Positions 1 to 10,315 of a stretch of 64,000 nt of DNA are shown piece after piece (within the stretch, counting starts at the first letter, position 1; every line of letters begins with the position of its first letter). The position numbers and the translations under genes are program-made. The DNA is from Bursaphelenchus xylophilus (taxonomy: Eukaryota > Nematoda > Chromadorea > Rhabditida > Aphelenchoididae). Under the pieces are notes generated by a model. It was not told the origin of the DNA and did no database searches. It saw only the letters and a program-made list of their open reading frames with translations. Location of the stretch: positions 11,532,001 through 11,596,000 of the forward strand of contig CAJFCV020000004.1 in assembly GCA_904066235.2 (NCBI GenBank), written 5' to 3'.

Positions 1-1898
1 GGTATCATACGAGGAAGCCGTATCCGGAAATCGCGAGACGGGCGTTGGGGCCAAAATTCAAGTAAGTTGTAGTAGTCAACGCCACAAAAATATCTCTTTT
101 ATTTTCCCGACAGACTGATGTTATCAGTGACTTATACAAAAAATGTAATCTCAACTTTCAGACTCATAGTCTCGATCTGCATCGACATTGCTCAATTTGG
201 AATGACAGTGGTCTATGTGCTTCTTTCCTCGCGCAACATTTGCGATTTGCTCAAGCTCTTCTTTGCGTTCGAATTCAGCTACTGCTACATGGTAGTGATC
301 CTGGCGGCGGTCCTCTTGCCCGCCACATTCCTCAAGTCTCCGCAGGACTTTTGGCCAGCCGTTATTGTGGCCATGTTCACCTCAACATTTGCGGCTGCAT
401 TCATTTTGGCCGGCGGAATTATTGATCATGACACTTGCGAGCCGGAGAAGCAAATGCCTCCGTTTCTGTTGGACAATCATTTGCTGGCGGTGGGGACCTT
501 CTTCTTCGCGTACGCGAATCATCCCAGCTTCCCGACGCTTCAGCACGACATGAAAGTTCCGCAGGACTTCAACAAAGCAACGCTGTTTGCTTTTGGACGT
601 AAGTTGTGGGCGCAGTTTGCGTACGTGGCTGTCGGGAAAATAGTGAGCAAGATGTCGCTACGCCAATCGCTGAATTTAAAAGCAATTTGATTTTCTCGCG
701 ACACAATTCATTTTCTCAGTGGCGATGCGATTTTCGATGCGACAATGTGCTCATTATTTTCCCGACAGACTGATAAAACCATCGTTTTTTCCATTTTCAG
801 TAACAACTGCTCTTTATCTCCCCGTCTCGGTGCTGAGCTACTACGCTTATGGCGACTCGGTAAAGGACTCAATCATCAACTCCATACAGACGAAATGGCT
901 TCAAATTGGAATCAACATCATGATCACTCTCCATTGTATCCTCACAATAACAATTGCATCCAATCCGCTAAATCAAGAGGCTGAAGAGGTCTTCAAAACC
1001 CCGCAAAGTAGGCTTGACAAGTTTGTGATTGAAGCCTAGCAAGAAAATATATTTTAATTGATGTTATAGTACTAATTGAATCGTTTCAGCTTTCGGAATC
1101 AAGCGAGTAATTGTCCGAACGGGCATGATGATGATAGTCGTCTTTGCCGCGCTTTCTGTGCCTCAGTTCGGTGCTTTAATGGATCTTTGCGGCTCGACAG
1201 GAAATATGCTGACGGCGCTGGTATTCCCATGCCTATTCTACCTTCGACTAAAGGCTGGAGAGGATCCTGAAGCCAAATCCGGCTTTGTGGACAGCGATCA
1301 ACTCACTTGGAGCGAGTAAGTCAAACGCTTAGAGTTTTTGAAGCCTTGCTTCTTTAGCCCTTTGTTTCAAGCTCAAATTTCAACACATTTTCTTTCAGGG
1401 TAATCCAAAGGAGTCCCAGATACAGAACAATTACATGTCTATCAATTGCAAGTAAGTTTAGGTGGCAAATCAAAGTCCTCAACAAATTATACCATCAGTC
1501 GGTCGGGAAAATAATAAGCACAATGTCGCTGCGCCGATATTATCGCTGAAGCAAAAGGAAATTTTGCCGCGACGCAATTCATTTTCTTGTCGAATACGAT
1601 TTTCGATGCAACGGAGTGCTCATTATTTTCCCGGCAGACTGATATTTCACTAGGCATTAAGCAACACCTCCTTTCAGTTATCGGGTTGGCCGTCGGAGCC
1701 GCCTCGACCTTCTCCGCAATCAAACAGATCTCCGTAACGCATTTTGTTACACCCTGCTATTTACGGCCCTTCATCGCGAACAACGAACCGCTCTTCAGCG
1801 ACAAGAATGTCAGTGCCGTCGACTGTTGTGGCCATTTCCAAAACATCTCCGTCTACGAGGGCACGCATTGTACGCCGTTTGTCTCACACGTGTATTGA
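1..1898 (+). CDS. AAAP-family amino acid transporter, 3' part (5' end outside window)
   Basis: Predicted exons are <1-61, 162-598, 801-1007, 1090-1315, 1399-1451 and 1678-1898; reading phase is continuous across all five introns and the stop is TGA. The protein is a multi-span membrane transporter, expected to move amino acids coupled to protons or sodium (known for the family). The first exon reads RKPYPEIARRALGPKF, a pattern typical of the first loop of AAAP transporters. Hydrophobic spans follow in FAFEFSYCYMVVILAAVLLP, AVIVAMFTSTFAAAFILAGG and later exons. The segment FFFAYANHPSFPTLQHDM is the family's conserved mid-protein motif, and ALYLPVSVLSYYAYGD is another hallmark. The last exon ends in a hydrophilic, Cys-containing tail. 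Introns 599-800 and 1452-1677 each contain a MITE and intron 62-161 a solo MITE end. The family call is firm; the substrate cannot be told. The N-terminus and first spans lie upstream of the window. Confidence 0.88.
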
Positions 1899-1980
1899 GA
1901 GCCTTCAAAGTGCCGGAAAGACACTCGGTGACGATTTTACATATACATATTATACATATCCGATATTTCGTTTACTTTGT

Positions 1981-1986
1981 AATAAA
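1981..1986 (+). terminator. polyadenylation signal of the transporter gene
   Basis: A canonical AATAAA lies 83 bases after the stop codon of the AAAP transporter and just before the stop of the convergent gene. Only 136 bases separate the two stop codons. Confidence 0.6.
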
Positions 1987-2034
1987 TTAATGGAGCCTTA
2001 ATGGTGTTTTTGCTCTCAACGGCTGTTTTTGCTC

Positions 2035-3271
2035 TCAATGGAATCGCTTGCCCCACTTGCTGAACCTCCTCAGAGCCCGCAATTTCTGCCGTTTCTTGCT
2101 GAACACTCTAGTCTTCTTGGTCTCCTTTATGGCCTTGAAAAGCTCCAATTCCGCCATAAATTCCGCTGGGCTTATGGCTTCGGTGTAGTTCCTGGTTTTC
2201 GCCCCAAAACCAAAAGCGCCGAAGCCTTTGCCACTCAGTGCCGACTTAATGTTGTCATAGTAGGCTCCAACAATTGCCAACGCACCGCCACCAAAGCCGC
2301 CGAAAGCTCCGATAACGGCCGCGATCATGGGGATGATCAGCTTCTGAAATGCGATGGGAACGCCGAGCTTCGTCAACGCCGGGATCTCCGGAAGATCGAG
2401 TGGGCCGTTCTGGACGGGTATCCAGTCTTGAAGCTCCGGGGCCAATCCTAGAATTTCATAACCAAATTTTACAAACGGCGAAAAAGTTGTTACATCTTAA
2501 CCGTTGCAATTACTGGCCAAAAAAAGTTACCCGGAATATCAAGCGCTCTTTTTGGACAACACGACGAGTACTGTTGTTGATATCCATACTGCTGCGCATA
2601 GCCAGACTGATACGACGAGTAGCCTTGATAGCCCGGGTATCCTTGGAGTTGCGGCTGGTAGGGCGAGTAAATCTGGCCTCCACTTTGACCGTAATAGGTG
2701 GAAATTTGGAGTAGTTGGTCCATCTCTTGCACTTCAGTCTCCACATCTTGTTTCTTACTAACGTAGCGGTCCAAACGCCGCGAATACGTGCTTTCGGGGA
2801 CCGACGAAGCAACAGGTATGTGTGTGAAAGGCGCCACAGCTCTTGGTGGTCCACTGGGCAATGTATATTGCTCTGGCGAGGGGGTTGGAACAGCTACCGG
2901 AACTTTGCTACGGTCTGGCGGCTCGATTGGAAAAGGTTTGGCGGGCTGGAGCGGGCTGTAGAAAGGGGTGAGGCTTGTTCGTGGTGGCACAATGGGCGAT
3001 GCCGCTTCGGGTCCATCTTCTGTGTCCTCCTTGCTCTCGCCACTACTCTCCATCACCTCACGCTTTCCGTCTATAACAAAATTCGAATACTATGAAACGT
3101 TACACAAGGAGAAAAGTTCAAGAGATATGTATACCTACCGTAATTTCCAACAGCTATTTCGATACTCTCGCTGGACTCCTCAAAGATAAGATTATTCCCA
3201 GAATTCGCAATATTAATGTCGCCATCGATCAAAACCAACAGCAGCAGAACACAAGAAACCGACCGCACCAT
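2035..3271 (-). CDS. Secreted Pro/Gln/Tyr-rich protein of unknown function
   Basis: Three predicted exons (3271-3139, 3070-2531, 2447-2035) join in phase to give 361 residues. The first exon begins MVRSVSCVLLLLVLIDG, a clear signal peptide, so the product should enter the secretory pathway. The middle exon is acidic, then proline-rich (residues about 60-130), then Tyr/Gln/Gly-rich with repeats such as YPGYQGYSSYQSGYAQQYGY before a Cys pair (SCCPKR). The last exon holds a hydrophobic Gly/Ala stretch (IAAVIGAFGGFGGGALAIVG), which may be a membrane or self-association segment, and ends very basic. Donors are GTAGGT and GTAACT; acceptors are TTATAG and TTCTAG. It runs convergent to the transporter. 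No family is recognised; the composition suggests an extracellular-matrix or cuticle-associated protein, which is inference only. Confidence 0.72.
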
Positions 3272-3564
3272 TGTGCAATGCCCACAACAACAGTGCGGTT
3301 TAAACGATGCCTTGTTTTTGAGTCCGGAGTTAATTTTCTCGTTTAAGACTACTCTACTGGTTTGCCGTGTATCGCTGCGGTTTTTACACAACGAGCGTTA
3401 TTTCGGGTATCACGTAAAGGTATTAAGTTCGCAGTTATGTACTACCAAAGCATCAAAAAAAGCAGTAGAAGATACCTGTATGTATTCAAAGTTGGTACAT
3501 AGTCTGCTGTTAACCTATAATAATAATAAAAATAAGGTAAAGAACAAATAAAGAAATAAGAATA

Positions 3565-3690
3565 AAAAAGAATTTTTCTTGGGTTTTCCGGCCGAAAAAT
3601 ATTTATCTTTCTCGGAATTATTTTATTTATTTCTTTTGTCAATTTTGACACTTCGTTTGGACGAAACTCTAAAGTGGGCGGGACACATTT
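3565..3690 (+). repeat. Dispersed repeat fragment (copy also near 49.19-49.30 kb)
   Basis: This stretch contains GTCAATTTTGACACTTCG, GGACGAAACTCTAAAGTGGG and a run around the word TTTATTTATTTCTTTTGT. The same words occur in reverse orientation at about 49190-49300. It is therefore a dispersed repeat and not part of a gene. Confidence 0.55.
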
Positions 3691-3704
3691 TTCTTCAATT
3701 TTAG

Positions 3705-4312
3705 GCTCTTATATCAAGCACAATTTACAGAATCAGTTGCTCATCACAAATACTTTGATCACAAACCAAAGGATTTGTCGCTGCTGGCCAAGAACAGACA
3801 GCTTTCTATGTATAATATTCTATACCTTTTGGAATCGGCATCCCATACTTCAATCAAAGGTAATAATCATTTTCTTTCTTGAATCTTTTGCTGCATTTTA
3901 TTTTTCAAGCCATTTTTGCTATAGACCTCTCCAAAATGGTAAAAATCTTGCCCTGGCTCTTTCCAAGAATTATGAATTATGTCTATATTGAGGTGGAATC
4001 ACTTGCTTTAACCTTAGACCTTCAAAAGAAGTATATTATGGCCTGGCGGATCGGATTGGGCGGATATCAGGTTGTCATCTCCAGCCTTGGCGATCCCTAT
4101 GCGCCTTGGTCAAAGGAACAGGTATAAGCCAAAGCGGACTCTTTGGAATTGCTATTTATCCAAGAAGCCAATTACAACGATCCTCCTCGAACAGCAATCT
4201 TTAATGTTTCGTTTCACCTTCATTTTCTTCAGCTCAATTAAAACCGCCTTCCCCAACGTGTTCGGAAGAGCCGGAGTTTATTCAATGAGTTCTGTCGCGG
4301 GAGGTAATAAGC
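3705..4312 (+). pseudogene. Probable gene remnant with two well-formed exons; function unknown
   Basis: Two exon-like blocks join in phase: 3705-3859 (after TTCAATTTTAG, ending before GTAATA) and 3925-4121 (after TTTGCTATAG, ending at CAG before GTATAAG). Together they read like real protein, including SLLAKNRQLSMYNILYLLES and KKYIMAWRIGLGGYQVVISS. A third block after a strong acceptor (TTCATTTTCTTCAG, from about 4235) reads IKTAFPNVFGRAGVYSMSS, but its phase does not fit the preceding donor unless a further small exon with a weak donor is used. No start codon or signal is evident upstream, where a dispersed repeat lies. It is either a decayed gene or one whose other exons I cannot place. I do not recognise the family. 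Confidence 0.4.
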
Positions 4313-4388
4313 GGCAATCTTACGAAAAAACGCTCGCTGCTCGCCCTTGCGGCGTCTTCACGCAGAATTATGATTTGAAACAAGATAG

Positions 4389-6564
4389 ATGGTGCTTAAA
4401 ATTATTATTGTTGCAACCGTTGCATCTTTGACTACGATAGAGCCAGTCAGTGGACGAAGGGTTATTTATTCGGTAAGGCATCTTTCAAGGAATGTTTTGT
4501 TTGGTTACCGTAGCTGAACGACTACTAGGGACACATATTTTTAAGCATCGCTCCAATTACCACCAACAGGGAAGGTACTACAAGTGAAACGCCCAGTTTT
4601 TCTGAGGCGTATGCGAGAGTCCTAGCCCGCGCTTTGCAGAGACGACCGAGATTTTTAGGTTGAAGAAAATTTAATAGAATCTGTTCGTCTCACCTTCCTT
4701 TTTTAAAAGTAAACAAATTATAGTGTCAAATTCAAATTAACCAGTATGTACTTATGTTATATGTACATGCGTTTCATTTAGAAACGGGTCACGATTAACC
4801 CGGCGCTCGAAGGCAACTCCAGCTTTTTGAGCGACTTTGAGACTCACCTTGGCTCTTCCAAGCAACGATCTGCTTGTAAGTTTCTCAAGCGCAGTTTACT
4901 TCTAACATTTTCTTTGGCCCATTTTTTCAGTGACTCAAGCGGACCGTAAGAAACGTTGTTTTGGCATATTTGTACCCGGCTTTGGAGGACCACCTTCTCC
5001 AGGAGGTCCGCCCCCTCCTCCCCCGGGTGGCTTCTACCAATACCAAGGTTATCCCGGACTTCCACCCGGGACGGCATCAGCCCTTTATAACTATTACACT
5101 TCTTTAAACAACCTAGGCTCAGTCAGTGCTGTCTCGGCAGCTGAGGCGGCTGAAGCCGCAGCTGCAGCTCAAGCCTCAGCGGCGGCACAAGCTTCAGCTG
5201 CGGCCCAGGCTTCAGCTGCGGCGCAGGCTTCGGCTGCCGCGCAAGCTTCCAGCAGCGGAGCATCAAGCTCCGGATCATCGTCAGCCTCTTCTGGTTCATC
5301 TTCATCAGCCTCTGGATCTTCTTCTGCGAGCTCTGGCTCGTCCGCGAGCTCATCTGCCGCTTCTTCTCCGTCAGCCTCATCGTCCGCCGCCAGCACTCCC
5401 ACAGACACGTCAAACGGCCCTACAATGACCGAAGAAGTACAACGCTTGATCATGGAGCAAGAACGCTCCTATCCGCTGGAGAAATGCTACACAAACAACG
5501 ACAGGTTCATGTGCTGCAGCAGCAGACTGGAGGGCGTCATGGATGAGGCCGTCCGTGAGCTGGAGCGGATCAGTGGAGATGACTGCTGCGACAAGAAACG
5601 AATGGCTGATTTCATTGGCCACTACGCGGAAAGGAGAATGAACCATAAGTTCGAGGTTATTGTCGGCTCCAAAGACTATGTCTCGAAGTCGAGGTTCGCG
5701 GAGGACCACTATTGCAAGATTATGCGGAACGGAAAGTAAGCAGAAAATAGCTTATATGTACATTAATCTTACAGATTCATCCTAGTGTATGGAACACCAA
5801 TTCAAGAGGATGAAGTAATAGATATCGACATCCCCAATAGCTATGGCGAGACAGGAACCGATGAGAACCAAATCACCGAGAGCTACGGACCGCCCGAAAC
5901 AGCTCCGTATGGTGGGAACGACAACGGTTATGGCGGCCAAACTGAGGTCACGCCGAGTCCCGAGAATCACAGTGGAAATGAGGTGGACCCGTATGACCAA
6001 ACCACCGATGAGACCGAGAATTCCGTGGGCTATGGGAGCAGCTACAGCGTCGATGGAAAACCGAAACATGTTGTGAATAAAAATGAGACAAAGAAAGAGA
6101 AAGGCAAGCATGAAAAGATAACAATGATCAGTGCTGAGACTTCAACAAGCAACTACACATCGCCCAACATAACAGCTCCTGATCTACATGGGGAAACCGG
6201 AAAAACGGCGGAAAAAATCATGACAAACATGATTTCAATGGGAGTTGTTGATCTTCCACCAATCATGGTGAGTGGCGAAGCGGGCCAAGTCAAGCAACCC
6301 GTCGATAAATCGACGAAAAAGACGGTAGTAAAGAAGCCAAAGCCTTCTGAGGCCGTTGGAGAACTCCACGAATTCGTCGGAAACTCGCGTTTCACAATGC
6401 TTGAAAATCCGAGATTACATCGGAAAAGGATCATAAATACGAGCGTGTTGCGGGATTTCGGACAGCACCGTCGGAAACACCGAATGTCATTGCTGGAGCT
6501 TCTGCGAAAAACGGTGATTGATCCGTTGTCGGAGGACCAGAAACACGTGGAATTTTTCGTATGA
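4389..6564 (+). CDS. Secreted Ground-like (GRL) domain protein, hedgehog-related family
   Basis: Four exons (4389-4472, 4782-4875, 4931-5735, 5775-6564) join in phase into 590 residues. The first exon is a signal peptide (MVLKIIIVATVASLTTIEP...). After a polyproline/glycine segment comes an Ala-Gln-Ala-Ser repeat tract and a long serine-rich tract. The Ground-like domain follows at about residues 244-337: KCYTNNDRFMCCSSRLEGVM, a second Cys pair (DDCCDKK), the FEVIVGSKDY core, a late Cys (DHYCKI) and the closing FILVYGTP. This spacing of cysteines around a V-I-V-x-S strand matches the nematode Ground-like domain (known in grl genes). Such proteins are secreted and linked to cuticle or extracellular matrix. 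The long C-terminal region is rich in Tyr, Gly, Asp and Asn, then basic (HRRKHRM). Unusually, the domain is followed by about 250 residues instead of closing the protein. Confidence 0.85.
5150..5260 (+). repeat. In-frame 18-base repeat encoding Ala-Ala-Ala-Gln-Ala-Ser units
   Basis: About five tandem units of 18 bases, each encoding AAAQAS, lie inside exon 3 of the Ground-like gene. Synonymous bases vary from unit to unit. The serine-rich tract that follows uses several serine codons. The pattern suggests selection on the amino acids and not recent slippage. Confidence 0.7.
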
Positions 6565-6606
6565 CATCTGACATGTTATACATGTTAGTTGCGAAAAGAA
6601 TAGACG

Positions 6607-6612
6607 AATAAA
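6607..6612 (+). terminator. polyadenylation signal of the Ground-like gene
   Basis: AATAAA lies 43 bases after the stop codon, followed by a T run. Confidence 0.6.
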
Positions 6613-6794
6613 TTTTTTTTTAATTAGGCAGACAGAAAATTGAGTAATCATCATTATTTTCCGTCGTATTATAAAACGATAAGATTGAATAACGTCGTAA
6701 ATAACCCTGCTGCAATTGGGCTCCAAAACAATGACTCTGGATTGGCTCTGGCAGTGCTGAAAAGCAGTTCATATTGTTGGTATAATGTGTACAG

Positions 6795-7045
6795 TGAGGG
6801 ACCTGATTCAGTGGCAAAAAACGTATCATTTCGCATCCGGGAAGTATCAAAAATGTGGCAAAATGCCTCCCTCTCCAACCAAAAAATCTCCGTTTTGAAC
6901 TGCGCGCCCTTCCCCTTGCAAAAAGAGCGGGCGCGCATTTGAAATCGGGGTTTTTTCACTTGGAAGGGGTATTTATTTTGCTGCATTTTTGATACTTTCC
7001 GGATGCCAAATGGTACGTTTTTGGCCAATGGATCAGGTCCGCCAC
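6795..7045. repeat. Palindromic family D element
   Basis: The left half reads GGACCTGATTCAGTGGC, then CGGGAAGTATCAAAAATGTG, then CCTCCCTCTCC. The right half is its inverse, ending TTGGCCAATGGATCAGGTCC. Other copies lie at 13322-13545, 26170-26270, 27631-27893 and 62069-62690. It has no coding capacity; ORFs through it are accidental. Confidence 0.75.
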
Positions 7046-7077
7046 TGTATTTGTTGGCGAAGGTATGCAAAAGGTGC

Positions 7078-10000
7078 TTACTTGTTCAACACCACCTTTA
7101 AGCCCTCATTCCACAGAGTCAAATTGCATCGGGAAATTATTTTTTGCTCAATATGAAGAAATTTTCCATTAATGTTCTGCAAATTAAATTGTAAACTTCA
7201 ACTCGTTTAACAATCGATGGCCGTAAAGGACAACTGCAGTTGCACCGTGAAATCGTGAAATTCCGAGCAATAAAAATCTGCAGATGATCTTACCTCCGCA
7301 ACTGCCTTCTCGCTGCATTCTTTCCCAATTGCCACACCGTTCACGATCCTGCCAAAAACATTTGATAGCGCCACCAAGTGACAGCGGCTGTCGGTGTAGG
7401 GTGTTTGGGCAAACGAGTCGTTCTCGGACACCATGTCAATTGATTTTTCCAACTGAAAATTTTTTGTGCGAAACTGATCAAGGTGGGGCAGTCAAATTTT
7501 GAAAAAAAAATGACACAAAATTAATCTAAACTTTTCTAGTTGCAATTCATGTGCGGTAAGTCAAAAGTTTCATGCTTATTTTTACTGTAGAGGGTAATCA
7601 TTATATAAAAAATCAATTTTTTCGTCACGAAACTGACAAAGATACGGAAAAAAGTGTTTTTTCTCAGACGACTCTCCGCCCTTCGCATACCCTCCTGGCC
7701 CAAAAGATCGTTGAATATCTCGGCTTCGCCTACGAGTCAAGAGGTAAAACTTTCAGTAATTCGTACGTGGCCTACGACATATACTGTGCGCAAGGAAATC
7801 TGAGCTTCGCAAGCATTTTTTTTCATTTTTAATAGCATTACTGTTTAGGAATCTGACCATTTCTTACCTCAAAAACGAAACTCCCATTGTCCCGATAGAT
7901 GTGGTGGTCATTATTGGCTCCAACGCTCAAAAAGGCGTCTGATTTTCGGCAGCTATGGATAAGATCATTACTATGTTGACAGTTTACGAATACCTAGTCT
8001 CCGCCATTCCGTGCCATTGAATATACTGATCATCTCTTTGTTTGTTAGCTCTCCAAATCGCCACCAAGATTTTGTGGAACCAAGTCTCAGTGTTGTGAGC
8101 GGCATCCGCGATTTTGTTGCCTGGCTGACACGTTGAGTTGACGCCACTGAAATTTAATCTTCGAATGCTCTAACTTCTGTATTTGCGCTGGAAATCTTGC
8201 TTACAGCACCTCAATTTAACAGGGGTAGTATTGCAAGTTCGATCTTCAGATTTTGAGGTAATTTGGAATGTTTATGGAATAATGTTTTCTAACGATAAGA
8301 CATATGCCAGAGTGCTAGTTTGCCCTTTGCAGGAACAAACAAGATTTTTAAGCCAAAAAATTTGAAAAAAGGATGAGAGCTTTTTGAGAATTTTGATATA
8401 AACTGCTTTAGAACTACACAAAAAATAGAGAATAACTTTTCCACAAAGAAAATTTTTCCTGGCCCAGAATTGGCGAAGATATAAACCAAAGACACTGTTT
8501 TTCTAGACCGCGATTTTCCATACTCCCTCGGCCGCAGAGATCGTTGAATATCTCAGCAGTGTCTGCAAAGTGCCAGCTAAAACTTTCAGGCATTGATAAG
8601 CGGGATGTGATCGACATATGTCCAAAATTTAAAGAAAATCAGAGCGTTGCACTTGGCACACTTCCCTTGTATTCCAAATTTATCCTTCAGTTTATACTTC
8701 ACCTTATACTTCACCTACCCCGAAACCGAATCCCTCGCTGCTCCAGCAACGACCACCGTCTTTGCGTTTGTGTCATCAAACAACACTGACGCTTGTTGGC
8801 TTACCGCTCCGTCGGTCTCGAAATGCGGCGACGAGAGGTGAATCCAGTTCCTCACGTAGCGCTGTCCGCGGATTGCCACAAACCCAAAGAATCGGTTGTC
8901 ACTTGCTTTTTCTTGGAATTTCTCCGTTATTATGAGAATTTGGTCGTTCTAAAATCAACTGCGTCATGGAGAAGAGAAAAAACGTTTGTTTTTCGCACAG
9001 TTTTTGAGCGAAAACAGTGGTTGTTTGCGTTACTCTTTTTTTGGAGTGTTTGAAAAAAAAGAGAATTTTGTCGTTGTTACGAGCAAAAAGGGGAGCATGT
9101 ATGACCTTTGCAATTTGATAAAAGCTTTACAAGTTTGTGAATGAAGGCATACCTGGATTGTATGGAAGTTCAGAAACTTCAGCGTGGAGTACGTCTCATA
9201 AACATTGGAGGAATCGAATTTCTTGAAGTCTTCCAAGTCGTAGAGGTCGGTAAAGAGCTGCAACTCGAAATTCAGTTACTTTTTAAAGTTTAGAAACTCA
9301 AATATCCGCTGCAACTTCGCTTGAAAACAAATTCTAGTTCCTTTCTAAAGGGCATTTTTAATGAGCTGTAACCTGAAAGTTAAACAATTTTTACCATGAT
9401 TTCATAAGTCTGTCGGAAAAATAATGAGCATTCTGTCGCTACGCCAGTCACTCGTTGAAATGAAAAGCAATTTGATTTTGCCGCGACACAATTCATTTTC
9501 TCGGCGGCGATGCGATTTTCGATGCAACAGAGTGGTCATTATTTTTCCGACAGACTGATATCGTAAGGTTAAAAATTGTTTAAAAAATGGGCTCAGAAAC
9601 ATCCCGGAAGAGCCGACAAGCTTGAGGAAATTGGCGGCCGTTCGGACCTCCCAAGAAGCGCCAAAACCACGTGGTTTCCTGGCTCTTGAAACCTTCATCT
9701 TTGGTGCTTTAAGATTTATCAGTCTGTCGGGAAAATAGTGGCAGACCTTCGCGCCTTGGATTGGCCCATCATCATCTTTGCGATGGCTCCCGCAACTGGA
9801 GATTTTGTGCTAGACTGTACCGTTTTTTCAACGAGGTGAAAAATTTTGCTGCGAAGACCCGCATTATTTTTCCGACAAGCTGACATATGCCCCAAGGATG
9901 CTCTCTCAAGTTAACACTATCTTCTTACCCGTTCAAGTTCGTGGACCTCGTCAAACGTCGGCAATGCCCGCACCCAGTCCGCCTCTGTCAAGCTAAACGA

Positions 10001-10144
10001 CCGCGCGAACTTCCATTGCGCTTCCATATATTCAACGGACGTTGGCGTTGAATAATTGAGGAACCCCACACACTCCTCGGTCTCCACTTTATATCCAACA
10101 GCCAGTTGGGTTGATAAGACAATCAACAAAGGTCGCACAATCAT
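7078..10144 (-). CDS. Secreted protein of unknown family, seven exons
   Basis: Predicted exons are 10144-9929, 9257-9153, 8948-8719, 8146-7994, 7952-7868, 7452-7294 and 7176-7078. Every junction is phase-consistent and the total is 348 residues ending in TAA. The start MIVRPLLIVLSTQLAVGY is a signal peptide with cleavage likely near Gly17. The mature protein has scattered cysteines (ECVG, STCQPG, TSCRKS, DSRCHL, GKECSE, SRCNLT) and possible N-glycosylation sites (NYST, NSTC, NGSF, NLTL). Characteristic blocks are GFVAIRGQRYVRNWIHLSSP, ADAAHNTETWFHKI and FLSVGANNDHHIY; the His/Asn/Asp-rich blocks hint at a metal-dependent or hydrolytic role, but I recognise no family and propose no function. 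The 669-base first intron carries two MITEs, and the intron 7453-7867 carries a piece of the C repeat. An extra exon inside intron 1 cannot be excluded. Confidence 0.72.
7575..7780 (+). repeat. Fragment of family C repeat inside an intron
   Basis: It shares the words AGGGTAATCATTATATAAAA, CACGAAACTGACAAAGATA and GAATATCTCGGC with the 450-base C family. It lies between exons 5 and 6 of the secreted-protein gene. Confidence 0.6.
8300..8660 (-). repeat. Family C repeat, diverged, inside an intron
   Basis: It contains GCCAGAGTGCTAGTTTGCCC, TTTGCAGGAACAAACAAGA, AGATCGTTGAATATCTCAGC and GCACTTGGCACACTTCCCTT, the ordered landmarks of the C family. It sits in the intron 8147-8718. Confidence 0.55.
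9406..9560. mobile_element. CTGTCGG-type MITE, type A, in an intron
   Basis: Inverted ends read GTCTGTCGGAAAAATAATGA and its inverse ending CCGACAGACTGATA. The interior carries the type A landmarks CGCGACACAATTCATTTTCT and GCGATGCGATTTTCGATGC. Confidence 0.8.
9719..9884. mobile_element. CTGTCGG-type MITE, type B, in an intron
   Basis: It begins TCAGTCTGTCGGGAAAATAG and ends with the inverse (TTTTTCCGACAAGCTGACA). The interior is type B (TTGGATTGGCCCATCATCAT, GCAACTGGAGATTTTG). Confidence 0.75.
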
Positions 10145-10315
10145 TTCAGCAATAAGACTCCGGTAGAAATAAATAATTTATTATCTGGAAAATTTGTACA
10201 AACTTCAGTAATTATTACAGGTTACCACGTTTTATGCTGAATATTTGGAGAGAAAGGAAAAACACATGAGATCACTTTTTGTTGAGAATTGGGGGGAAAA
10301 GCGAGCCGATAAAAG

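Noticed and set aside
5126..5453. Overlapping ORFs on both strands in the Ser/Ala tract
   Set aside because: They are shadows of the low-complexity coding region of the Ground-like gene.
9590..9710. Additional exon of the secreted-protein gene between the two MITEs
   Set aside because: A coding-like frame exists (KDEGFKSQETTWFWR), but its phase is incompatible with the flanking exons and its acceptor is poor.
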